The notes beneath the pieces were generated by a model. That model was not told where the DNA came from and made no database searches. It saw nothing but the letters and a program-made list of their open reading frames with translations. From CAYYTU01 sp964474655 (lineage in GTDB: Bacteria; Chloroflexota; Anaerolineae; B4-G1): a DNA stretch of 31,793 bases. Shown here in pieces: positions 24,501 through 31,793 of the stretch. The stretch covers positions 1 to 31,793 of the forward strand of contig CAYYTU010000035.1 in NCBI GenBank assembly GCA_964474655.1. Direction: 5' to 3'. A program made the position numbers and the translations under genes. The stretch's first letter is position 1. Every line of letters begins with the position of its first letter.

Positions 24501-27500
24501 TGGTGACCCAGCCGGTGTTAGTGATGATGGTGCCGTCGGACAGCGGGCTGTCCACGTCCACGACCAGCGTCACGCTCTGGGGGACGCCGATATTGAGCGT
24601 GCCCAGCGCCCAGGTGATGACGCTGCCGGCGCTATCGTCCGGATCGGGGCCGGTGTGCGGCTGCGTCGCGGTGACGAATGTGGTGTTGACCGGGATGACG
24701 TCGGTGATGAACACGCCCGTGGCGCTGACGATGCCGCTGTTGGTCACGGTCAGGGTGTAGGTCAGGCGTCCACCCGCGTCGACCTGCGCAGGTTTCGCTT
24801 GTTTAGTCAAATCGAGTGCCGGCTGCCCGGTCGTTATCGGCGCGGTGTCGGTCGGAATCTTATACGGGCGTTCGTCGGGGTTATCGTCCGGCTGGCCGTC
24901 GTAGGCGCCCCAGGCCGCGTTGGTCAAGGTGACACTCGCCGTGATGTCGTCCCGCACCCTGGCGGTGAAAGTGATGGTCCAATAACCGCCCACGTTCAAC
25001 TGCGTGGCGGTGTAGACCGGATAATCGCCGCCGACCGAGGCCGTCGTTGGATCGGTGACCGTCATCGCCTGCGTGCTATCAAAGATCAGCCCGGTCGGCA
25101 GGCTGTCGGTGATGATGAGATCATAGGCCGGCCAGTCGCCGGTGTTGGAGAGCGTCAGCGTGTAGGTGACCAGATCGCCCGCGCCGACGGGATCGCGCGG
25201 CGTCTGTACGGTCTTGCTCAGGCCGACGTCGGGCTCCGCCACGGTGACGGTGACCACGTTGGAATCGATGGGACCGTCGCTAGTGGCGTAGTCGAAGCTA
25301 GCCTGGTTGGTGATCTGCGTGCCGGCGGTGACGCTGATCTGATCCCGCACCGTGGTCGTGATGACGATGGTCTCGTGGGTGTATGTGGGAATGGTGGGGA
25401 GAGAGGCAGTGACCACTTGGCCGCTGTCGGTGGCATTGGGACTGACCGCGTCAATGCGCAGCCGGCTGTCCACCACGTCGGTGAAGACGACATTGCGTAG
25501 CTCCGCGCCGACCTCCGGGTCGGGCACGGCGACGGTGAAGACCACCTGCGAGCCGATGGTGACCGTCGGCGGGACGACGCCCTTGGTCAGCCCGGTGGCC
25601 TGGGGGGTGGTCAGTGTGGTGGTGTCGGTGATGGGGCCGTAGTCGCGGTCGCCGGGCACGTCGCCGGGCAGACTGGACCAGACGGCGCCGGCGCGGTTGG
25701 TGAGGTCAATACCGGCCTGCACATCGCTGTCGACGCGCGTGGTGTAGGTCAGCAGCAACATGCCTCCTGGCGGGATGTCCTCGGTGACCGGCAGCGTGAC
25801 CACGAGATTGGGATCACTGTATGTGTCCGTGTAGCCGGTTACACTTGTACCGTCAATGGTCAAGTCGACGACGGACGGCGTGGTGTCGCGTAAGCCCACT
25901 GGCAGTGTGTCGGTGATGACCAGATCGTGGGCCCCGCTGACGGTGACGCCGGTGGCGTTGGTCAGCCGCACGGTGTAGGTGACGGTGTTGCCCGCCCCTA
26001 CCGTGGAACCTTCCAGCGGGTCGCTGGCCTTGTCGATGACGAGCGACGGCTCGGTGACGGTGAAGGGAGTCTCCTCGCTCGGCGTCGGGCCGCCGTCGCG
26101 ATGCTCTAACACGGCCACGTTGGTGATCACGTCGCCCCGGTTCGCGCCCAGCGGATCGGAGAGCACGGCGGTGACGGTGATCAGCCGCTGCGTCAGCGAG
26201 ACGATGCTACCGTAGGTGACGGTGAAGGCGTTGCCCGTGACGCTCACGTCGCCGGTTACCCCATCGGTGATGACGTCGTGCAGTTGCAGCGCGTCGCTCA
26301 GCTCGTCGGTGACGGTGACGTTGTAGAGCGTGGCCGTGATGGGCGGCTCTGGCACGCGGATGGTGTAGGTGATCCAATCACCCAGCGTGGCGTAGGGCGG
26401 TGTGACGGACTTGGCGATGCCCGCGTCGACGGTGCGGTGCACGACACTATCCACGCCGTCGGTGTAGACGCGTTGTGTGGGCGTCAGGCCCGTCTGCGGC
26501 CCATCGCTTGGCTGCGAGTCGTAGTACGGGATGCGGGCGGTGTTGGTCAGCAGCAGATTCGCACCGATGGTATCGGTGACGCGGGCCACGACGCTGATGA
26601 TCGCCGTCTTGGTGATCCCATCGGTGTCCGTGCCCCATAGTTCGTTCACTCGCCAGGTGATGACCTCCGTGGCGCTCACCGATGGCTCGTAGGTGAAGGC
26701 GATGGTCGGTGGGGCAGTGCTGCTGATGGTAGAGGTGAGGTAAGTTAGGCCTGCGGGCAGCGTGTCGCTGATGACAATATCGTAGGCTGGAGTGTGCCCA
26801 TCGTTGGTCAGAGTCAGCGTATAGGTGATGTGCTCGCTCGCGCCGACGTAAGCGCCAGAAGGCGGAATGCTGCTCTTTTCAATGTCGAGATGCGGCTGTC
26901 CTACGTTGCTTCCCGCCCGGGCGTGATCGTCGTTCACTGGCACAGTGGATGTGTAGGTGCCGACATCCTCGGTATTCCATAGCAGGTAGGTGTAGTTGTG
27001 TTTGCCTTCGGAGGTCAATTGATCCGGCCACACCGGATTGCCTTGCAGATCTACTCCGACTACCTGGGCCTGGAAGGTGATAGTCACCAGCCCGGTGGTA
27101 TTCCGCCCGGCGTTGTTTAGCGTCTGGAACCACCACTCAATGGCCTGCTGCTGGGTGTAGTTGTAGCGCGGCCCAACGTTGGGATTCTGATCGGCGCTAT
27201 CACCGTCCACACCGCGATCATTGTTATCGCTGCGGCTGACGAAAGGCGGCGTCAGCGTGTCGGTCAGGCTGCTCCCCGCGAAGGGCAGATTAGTGGTCAC
27301 GGCGAGGGTGCCGGTGACGTAGCGGAAGCCGACCGGGAGGTAATCGTACTGATAAGGCCATGGGATGACCAGGCCCGGCGGCACCTCATCCACTATGGTG
27401 TAGGTCACGAGGTCGCCGATGCGTAGGTTGTTGGCGCTGCTGTGCGGCGTTACCGATTTCTGCACGTTGGCCTCGGTGGTACTGATGGTGGCTGTATCGG

Positions 27501-30500
27501 TGATGGGACCGTAATCCCGCTCCTCTCCGGGGAAGGGCTCGCCAGGCAGGCTGGAGTAGGTGGCGCTGACCAGGTTGGTCAGGTAGATTGTCTCGGCGGC
27601 TTCATTGCCGCTGGCGATGGCTCCGCTGAGTCGGGCAGTGTAGCTCAGCACCAGAGGGTTATTGGTGCCGGGCAGTGTCTCACTCATCACGGCGACGGTC
27701 CAGGTGAGCGTGCCGGGGCCCACGATCGGCCCGCTGCCGGCCTCACCACCGTAGAGCGCTGTCACGCTGATGCCGCTGGGCACCGCGTCGGTGATGACCA
27801 CGTCGTACGCCGGGCTGGAACCAGTGTTGGTCAGGCGCAGCGTGTAGGTCAGAAAGGCCGTGCCATCGAGCTCGCTGAGGCTACCGGTGGAGGAGGCGGC
27901 TGCCTTGCGGAGTGCTACATCTGGCTCCAGCACATCCACGTCGGCGGTGTCGGTGTAAGTGTAATCCTGTCCGTCGTCGGTGTAGGTCATAGTCAGGGCG
28001 TTGGTTAGCCGCACGCCGTCCTGGTTGGTGCTCACGTCCTGAATCACGGCGGTGATGACCCCGTCCATCTGCACCGTGCCAGGCAGATCGCCCAGCGCCC
28101 AGACGACGTTGCCGTGCGTGTAGGTGCCGCTCGGGGTGATGGTCGGCGTGTGACTCACAATCCCCGTATTACTATTATCCGCATCCGGGGTATAGACCAG
28201 CGTCGAGGTCACGTACCCCAGCCCGACGGGCAGGACGTCGGTGATGGTCAGATCCTCGTAGAGCGCGTCTTCGTCCGATAGCGTGGTGGCGAACGTGAAC
28301 ACCGTCAGGCTGCCGATGGTGCCGGTCTGGATCCGCGGGCCTTTGTCGAACTCGGCCAGCAGGGTCGAGTAGGCGGTGTCGGTGGCGCTGGTGGTCGCGC
28401 AGCCGGTGTCGCAGAAGGCGGTGGCGGTGACCACGTTGCGGTTGGTGCCGGTGTGGGTGAGCACCGCCGAGACCGTGGCGCTCCAGGTGCCGTCGGCCGC
28501 GATGGGCGAGCCCAGCGTCCAGGTAATCAGGTTGCCGGTCACGCTGTACACCGTGCCGTAACCGGGCGAGCCGACCGTGGCGGTCACGTCCACGTAGCTA
28601 TCGCTGACCACGTCGGTGATCACCACGTTCTCCGCGATGCCGTTGCCGGTGTTGTCCACCGTGATGGTCCAGGTGATGGAGTCGCCCTGGTCCACCGTCT
28701 GCGTGCGCGGCGTCTTGGCCACCTCCAGCGTCGGTGTCCGAACCTCCAGCGCGTCGCTGTCGCTGACGGATTGCGGATCGGTGGCGGTGCAGGAGGAGTG
28801 ATCGTCGTATTGCATCGTGGCGGTCACGGGCTTGGCGTCGGCCAAGGGGCATGCGCCGCTCTCGCCACTGTTCTTGACCCTCAGCACCAGGTCGAATTCA
28901 TAGGGGCCAGATGTGGTACGCCCCGGGATGCGGTCCCACGTGAACTGTGGCGCTGTTCTATCGCCGGTGATGATCTCGGTGATGGTCAGCTCGGAGCTGA
29001 CGACCTGGCTGTAGACGTAGCCCGCCGACGGCATGGTGACGGTGAGTGTGTTGGAGTAGGCCGGCGCGCTGTCGTTTCTGATGGTGATCGGAATGTCACC
29101 GGCGCAGATGGGCATCGCGCTGGGCGAAAGCTCGACCTGCGGCTGGGGCCGGCTGTCCAGATCGGCCGTATCGACCGGCAGTTCTCCGCTGGTACAGCCG
29201 TCGAAGTCGCATCCGTAGCTCAACCGGGCCTGGTTGGTGGTGACGTCCGAGCAGGCATCATCGCTCAGCACCACGGTGCCGGTGATCATAAGGACGCGCG
29301 GGCCTTCGGTCGGCTCCACGTCGCCCAGGTCCCAGGTGATGGTGCGGGTGGCCTGATTGACGGTGGGAGTGTAGTCGGTGGTGTAGGTGACCACATCGAA
29401 GAAGGCCGGCCAGGTGTCGGAAAGCACCACGTTGCGGGCTACGTAGGAGCGGGCGCTGTCGCGGTTGTTCACCTCCAGCCGCCAGGTGACGGTCTGGCTG
29501 GGCGCGGCGTAGACCGTCTTGCCCAGGTCGCCGCCGGCCACCATGCCCTGCTTCAGCAAAGTCATGTCGGGATCGAGTGTCTGGAGTGTGACGGCGTCCT
29601 CGGTGTAGCCCAGCTTCTGCTCGCAGGGCCCCAGCGCGTCGGCCTGGGCGAAGGATTGCGGCGAATCGGGCGGCACGCAGGAAGTGCGCACCGGCACTTG
29701 GATGCGCACTACGTGCAGCGGCGGCAGAGCCTGGAACCAGGTGTAGACCGCCGTGTCGGTGGCGGAGATGGCCCGCCAGGTGAGCAACACCTCGTCGGTG
29801 CCGGACGGGATCTCGGTGGGCGTGAAGGAGGTTGTCTGGGCCAGCGGGTTATTCTGGTCGTCATACACTGTCACTGTGATCGGCTTATCGCTGGCTGGCA
29901 TAAGCTGCTTGAGCGTCTCGGTGATGTTGAGCTGATAGAGCGTCACGTCGGAGGAGGCGTTCTTGGTGGTGAAGATCACCTCGCCCACGTCGCACATCGG
30001 CAGATCGGCCGTCTCGCCGTTGTTGGTCAGCAGGTAGGGATCGGGGGTGTTGAAGTCGACGCGGGCCGTCCTTTGGCGGCAGGTGGTGCCGAAGCACTTC
30101 AGCTCGGCGACGATGTCGACGTAGAGGGGATTGCACTGGACGGCCTCGGCGGTCACGGTCACCTCGCGCTGCTGACCCGGCGCGATCTCGCCGACGGTGA
30201 AGACGGCGTCAGCGTTGGTGATGGGCAGGTTGGAGGAGACATCGGGGCCGTCGGCAGTGTAGGTGTAGGCCGAGAGGCCGGAGACTGTGTTGGTCACCAC
30301 CACGTCAGTGGCGGTCAGGTTGCCGTTGTTGGTGAGGAAGAACTTCCACAACACATCCTTCTCGCGCAGCGTGTAGCGGATGGGTGTGGCGAAGAGGATC
30401 AGATCGGGTTTGTTGTAGGTGTGACCGAGGCTGGTCTGATGGTCGTGCGTGAAGCCGCACTGGCTCTGGAAGGTGATCCCGGCCTCCCAGGGCGGTTTAC

Positions 30501-31793
30501 CGGTGCAGCCGACGTCGATGTCGAATTCAATATTGCCGCTGCCGATTGAGTCATAGCCGCTATCGAAAGTGAAGGTGATGATGCCATTGCCCGGATCGGT
30601 CACTACATCAATAGAAGAAATATCCGGCAGGTCGTCGGTAGTGGCGAAGTTGCGCGCCGTGGCGATCTCCGCGCTGGAGGAGGTGAAGGTGACCACGATG
30701 TGGTCCGCCAGGCGGGCCGGCGCGTGATCGGTCACGTTGATCACGGCGCGGTTGGTCTCGCAGCGGTCCAGTTCCCGCGGCGCCAACCCCACGGACAGAT
30801 CGCCGCGCCCGATGGTCAGCGCGATGGCCTGGTTGAAGGCCTCGTTCCCGGCGCAGACCTCGCCGGATTGCGAGTTGGGCAGGTAGAGTTGCGTCCAGTC
30901 GTAGAAGGTCCGCTCGACCTCGCCGTCCAGCGAGGCCTCGGAGATGCCCACGGTGTAGGTGATGTAGAGCACGAAGGTCTGCGTGGGGGCCAGGCCGTCC
31001 AATCCGCTCAGGTCGAGCACCAGCGGGCCGCCGGTCTCGGTCTCTGTGACATAGGCGGTGTAGTCCACGCCGTCGATGACGACCGAGAGCGCATCGCGGT
31101 ACTCCAGCGGCTCTGTGCCGCCCGGCAGCGCGCCCGCGCCGATGTCGGTGCCCAGCGCCTCGGTGAAGACCGCGCTGGCCCAGGTGACCACGGTCGAGCC
31201 GGTGATCTCATAGCGATTGGTGATGGTGAAGCCCTGCGCGCCGCAGACCTCGTAGGAGCCAACGGCGCTGTTGTAGGGCGTGACGCCCTCCTGGTTCTCG
31301 ATGACGGTCTCGATGTCATCATCATCGGTTAGATCCGGACATGCAGGACAGGTGGGCTGGGCGAAGAGCTCGACAGTGTTGGAGACCTGCTCGCCGGCGC
31401 CACAGATGCCCCCGGTCGCGGTGATGGCCCTGACCTGGTAGAGCAGCGTCTCGCTGAACGTGGTGCCGGCCGTGTGTGTGGAGGGGAAGGTCCAGATGAG
31501 CTCGTCGGTGCTGGTCGAGACCGAACCGAGCGAGGGAGAAGGGCTACCCTGCGGCTCGAACTGATCGGGCAGGGTGTCCGTGACGTAGACCGTGCCGCTG
31601 ATGTTCTGGGCGTTGCTGCCGTCGACGGTCACCTGGTAGGTGAAGACCTCGCCGCTGGCGACGCTTCTGGGCCCGCTTTTGGCGACGTTCAGATCGGGCG
31701 CCTCGCCCTGGGCGTGGGTGTAGGCCAGTGAGCGGGGCGTGCCCGTGAAAGGCTCGTTGGAGCAGACGTCGCGGTAGAGCGGCCTGAAGCCCA
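21502..31793 (-). CDS. giant DUF11-repeat surface protein, N-terminus beyond window
   Basis: At least 3429 residues; the frame is open to the right edge, and the GTG at 31632 is an internal valine, not a start. The protein is a chain of about 20 Ig-like DUF11 units, each with a Lys near the start (xLTK), TYTLxxTN, a central xITDTLP and a late TNxA strand. Units of about 120-150 residues fall into classes described under the repeat entries. The N-terminal half is richer in cysteines and more divergent. The C-terminus has an FN3-like module (VELEWATAVEIDNVGFRLYRA) and ends in LYLPLVLRGR, a tail I associate with secreted Chloroflexota proteins. Composition is rich in Thr, Asp and Val and poor in Lys outside the conserved sites. 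A signal peptide should lie outside the window. Likely an extracellular stalk or adhesin; ligand unknown. Confidence 0.9.
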   Translation of the reverse strand, partial: GFRPLYRDVCSNEPFTGTPRSLAYTHAQGEAPDLNVAKSGPRSVASGEVFTYQVTVDGSNAQNISGTVYVTDTLPDQFEPQGSPSPSLGSVSTSTDELIWTFPSTHTAGTTFSETLLYQVRAITATGGICGAGEQVSNTVELFAQPTCPACPDLTDDDDIETVIENQEGVTPYNSAVGSYEVCGAQGFTITNRYEITGSTVVTWASAVFTEALGTDIGAGALPGGTEPLEYRDALSVVIDGVDYTAYVTETETGGPLVLDLSGLDGLAPTQTFVLYITYTVGISEASLDGEVERTFYDWTQLYLPNSQSGEVCAGNEAFNQAIALTIGRGDLSVGLAPRELDRCETNRAVINVTDHAPARLADHIVVTFTSSSAEIATARNFATTDDLPDISSIDVVTDPGNGIITFTFDSGYDSIGSGNIEFDIDVGCTGKPPWEAGITFQSQCGFTHDHQTSLGHTYNKPDLILFATPIRYTLREKDVLWKFFLTNNGNLTATDVVVTNTVSGLSAYTYTADGPDVSSNLPITNADAVFTVGEIAPGQQREVTVTAEAVQCNPLYVDIVAELKCFGTTCRQRTARVDFNTPDPYLLTNNGETADLPMCDVGEVIFTTKNASSDVTLYQLNITETLKQLMPASDKPITVTVYDDQNNPLAQTTSFTPTEIPSGTDEVLLTWRAISATDTAVYTWFQALPPLHVVRIQVPVRTSCVPPDSPQSFAQADALGPCEQKLGYTEDAVTLQTLDPDMTLLKQGMVAGGDLGKTVYAAPSQTVTWRLEVNNRDSARSYVARNVVLSDTWPAFFDVVTYTTDYTPTVNQATRTITWDLGDVEPTEGPRVLMITGTVVLSDDACSDVTTNQARLSYGCDFDGCTSGELPVDTADLDSRPQPQVELSPSAMPICAGDIPITIRNDSAPAYSNTLTVTMPSAGYVYSQVVSSELTITEIITGDRTAPQFTWDRIPGRTTSGPYEFDLVLRVKNSGESGACPLADAKPVTATMQYDDHSSCTATDPQSVSDSDALEVRTPTLEVAKTPRTQTVDQGDSITWTITVDNTGNGIAENVVITDVVSDSYVDVTATVGSPGYGTVYSVTGNLITWTLGSPIAADGTWSATVSAVLTHTGTNRNVVTATAFCDTGCATTSATDTAYSTLLAEFDKGPRIQTGTIGSLTVFTFATTLSDEDALYEDLTITDVLPVGLGYVTSTLVYTPDADNSNTGIVSHTPTITPSGTYTHGNVVWALGDLPGTVQMDGVITAVIQDVSTNQDGVRLTNALTMTYTDDGQDYTYTDTADVDVLEPDVALRKAAASSTGSLSELDGTAFLTYTLRLTNTGSSPAYDVVITDAVPSGISVTALYGGEAGSGPIVGPGTLTWTVAVMSETLPGTNNPLVLSYTARLSGAIASGNEAAETIYLTNLVSATYSSLPGEPFPGEERDYGPITDTATISTTEANVQKSVTPHSSANNLRIGDLVTYTIVDEVPPGLVIPWPYQYDYLPVGFRYVTGTLAVTTNLPFAGSSLTDTLTPPFVSRSDNNDRGVDGDSADQNPNVGPRYNYTQQQAIEWWFQTLNNAGRNTTGLVTITFQAQVVGVDLQGNPVWPDQLTSEGKHNYTYLLWNTEDVGTYTSTVPVNDDHARAGSNVGQPHLDIEKSSIPPSGAYVGASEHITYTLTLTNDGHTPAYDIVISDTLPAGLTYLTSTISSTAPPTIAFTYEPSVSATEVITWRVNELWGTDTDGITKTAIISVVARVTDTIGANLLLTNTARIPYYDSQPSDGPQTGLTPTQRVYTDGVDSVVHRTVDAGIAKSVTPPYATLGDWITYTIRVPEPPITATLYNVTVTDELSDALQLHDVITDGVTGDVSVTGNAFTVTYGSIVSLTQRLITVTAVLSDPLGANRGDVITNVAVLEHRDGGPTPSEETPFTVTEPSLVIDKASDPLEGSTVGAGNTVTYTVRLTNATGVTVSGAHDLVITDTLPVGLRDTTPSVVDLTIDGTSVTGYTDTYSDPNLVVTLPVTEDIPPGGMLLLTYTTRVDSDVQAGIDLTNRAGAVWSSLPGDVPGDRDYGPITDTTTLTTPQATGLTKGVVPPTVTIGSQVVFTVAVPDPEVGAELRNVVFTDVVDSRLRIDAVSPNATDSGQVVTASLPTIPTYTHETIVITTTVRDQISVTAGTQITNQASFDYATSDGPIDSNVVTVTVAEPDVGLSKTVQTPRDPVGAGDLVTYTLTLSNTGDWPAYDLIITDSLPTGLIFDSTQAMTVTDPTTASVGGDYPVYTATQLNVGGYWTITFTARVRDDITASVTLTNAAWGAYDGQPDDNPDERPYKIPTDTAPITTGQPALDLTKQAKPAQVDAGGRLTYTLTVTNSGIVSATGVFITDVIPVNTTFVTATQPHTGPDPDDSAGSVITWALGTLNIGVPQSVTLVVDVDSPLSDGTIITNTGWVTSSESITDTDTVTTPVESAHVVSLTKRADPGVVQAGGALTYTLNWSVGGNETALDVTISDTMPTSTTYQTCEGGNDCGESGGVITWTLGDPVPGASGTVTFTVLVEQPLVSGTVIYNAAIITTSRGFSETDEITTPVESKHTLDVAKTVEPSPTVAPNDLITYTLAYTIAGNEPAYGVTLSDTVPAHTDFVTATTPHSRTGRLVTWPLGDFLTATSGITEQTGVVTMVVRADAPLTDGLAIVNTVLITDTDTPTDTDTVTSTVESSHDITLTKAVDPDIATPGGRLTYTLAYTVSGDGIAPDVTISDTVPTNTAFDSCNGCIRSGDLLTWNLGNIEPPTTGSVTFTVLVDSPLISGTQIVNAAIITDTQNVTDTDTVTTPVGSSHALSVSKSAEPEPAIAGEPLTYTIDWTVTGNEPAFDVTLADTLPGGTTFQACSGAPCGEDSGVITWSLGTQIPPASGAVTLVVAVDAGLGDGPPVLDNHVLISDSTGLTDTDTITTDIELQADLAVTKIDQPDPVVPGTTLTYTLIYTNYGPSDIGTVRITDTLPADVTFQGATPPPNDEAADPLEWFLPGSGGTIVITVTVAPSATETFTNAVGIAPTLPITDPNPDDNTDDEPTDPLVPDLTIEKTVAPGIAVRNMPFTYVIAITNTGAVTFDPLALTDTLPADFHYITGSGNPADPDVIAEPLLAWSDLGVLPPDDSITISFAVTVTPWVTGTFWNVITVTGTTPGDTITDTDEVPVSIEDPVVEVDKQLVDYDQDDVAPNFVTFTIDITNTGPSVIDILPLLDQYDPQNLKFVDATPYPEEDADDGIVTWYDLTGPAPHGFGRNLPPGEGFHLTTIFSVVEEITRTTNTAVVTDAEDIYQNPVNEDDDSEVIVDVPTAIDLLYFRVGDVSGSTVELEWATAVEIDNVGFRLYRAATDEHARAAEVAFVSTKARYGGATYAYTDTVPYAGDWWYWLVDVDTEGKETLHEPVHTGVSETKLPHQLYLPLVLRGR
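22636..24830 (-). repeat. tandem array of six C-class DUF11 units
   Basis: Units begin near 24829, 24455, 24092, 23720, 23358 and 22995, a regular period of about 362-374 bp. Most end in TDTDTVTTPVES(S/K/A)H and carry AYTxxGxExAxDVT(I/L)SDT. The steady period and the shared linkers show recent tandem expansion compared with the rest of the protein. Confidence 0.75.
25228..27925 (-). repeat. alternating A-B DUF11 modules in the giant protein
   Basis: Seven units in strict alternation. A units begin near 27925, 26895, 26055 and 25228 (the last runs on to about 24829), contain AYD(V/L)VI(T/S)D(T/A)(L/V)P and end in a linker such as SLPG...RDYGPITDT. B units begin near 27468, 26430 and 25600, start with KSVTPP or KGVVPP and have a VPEPP or VPDPE segment in place of the usual LTNTG. 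A is about 455-465 bp, B about 372-375 bp (the first B has an insertion). This points to duplication of a two-domain block. Confidence 0.7.

Noticed and set aside
22990..25500. Plus-strand open frame of 836 codons opposite the giant gene (and one of 698 codons at 28453-30549)
   Set aside because: It lies fully antisense to a clear repeat protein, its translation is Arg/Gly/Val/Asp-rich low complexity without domains, and long antisense frames are expected opposite GC-rich repeats.
22270..31600. Regularly spaced short repeats that could suggest a CRISPR array
   Set aside because: The repeats are coding, degenerate and about 360-460 bp apart; they are protein domain repeats.

Overview
The window looks like a piece of a GC-rich Chloroflexota chromosome, most likely of the Anaerolineae type. 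This is inferred from a very large secreted protein built of DUF11-type repeats, its C-terminal tail YLPLVLRGR, the soluble multi-PAS kinases, and the mix of anaerobic radical enzymes with housekeeping genes. No phage, insertion sequence, CRISPR array or plasmid function was seen.

Left part, plus strand (1-6880): the 3' part of a glycyl radical enzyme (GCVE active site, RVAGYS radical loop; closest in feel to trans-4-hydroxyproline dehydratase) runs in from the left edge. It is followed by a membrane-anchored DUF6920-like protein, an apolipoprotein N-acyltransferase-like gene, two small membrane proteins (one with a zinc ribbon), a CPBP membrane protease and a HemG-like flavodoxin.

Middle part, minus strand (7036-16336): read in the direction of transcription, PHP phosphoesterase, soluble multi-PAS histidine kinase and response regulator form one tight group. 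Next comes a second group of Lon-like protease, universal stress protein (1-nt overlap with Lon), SixA-like phosphatase and the AmmeMemoRadiSam radical SAM enzyme. A clear promoter lies in front of the Lon gene and fixes its start at 12079.

16636-17549: a tRNA-Thr/tRNA-Tyr pair on the plus strand with a near-consensus promoter, a large two-tier hairpin between the tRNAs and a long terminator hairpin. Beyond it lies a decayed histidine kinase (frameshift, internal deletion, stop codons) on the minus strand, bordered by copies of a small palindromic repeat.

Right part, minus strand (17568-31793): a giant DUF11-repeat surface protein (more than 3400 residues visible, N-terminus beyond the right edge) is followed 18 bp later by a small DUF11 protein with a signal peptide and an LPETG sorting signal. 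Then come a thioredoxin-domain (YyaL/DUF255) protein with its own promoter and a ZIP metal transporter. The most interesting material is in the giant protein: about 20 repeat units of at least three classes, a two-module higher-order repeat, and a Lys/Asp/Asn pattern in almost every unit that could form intramolecular isopeptide bonds.
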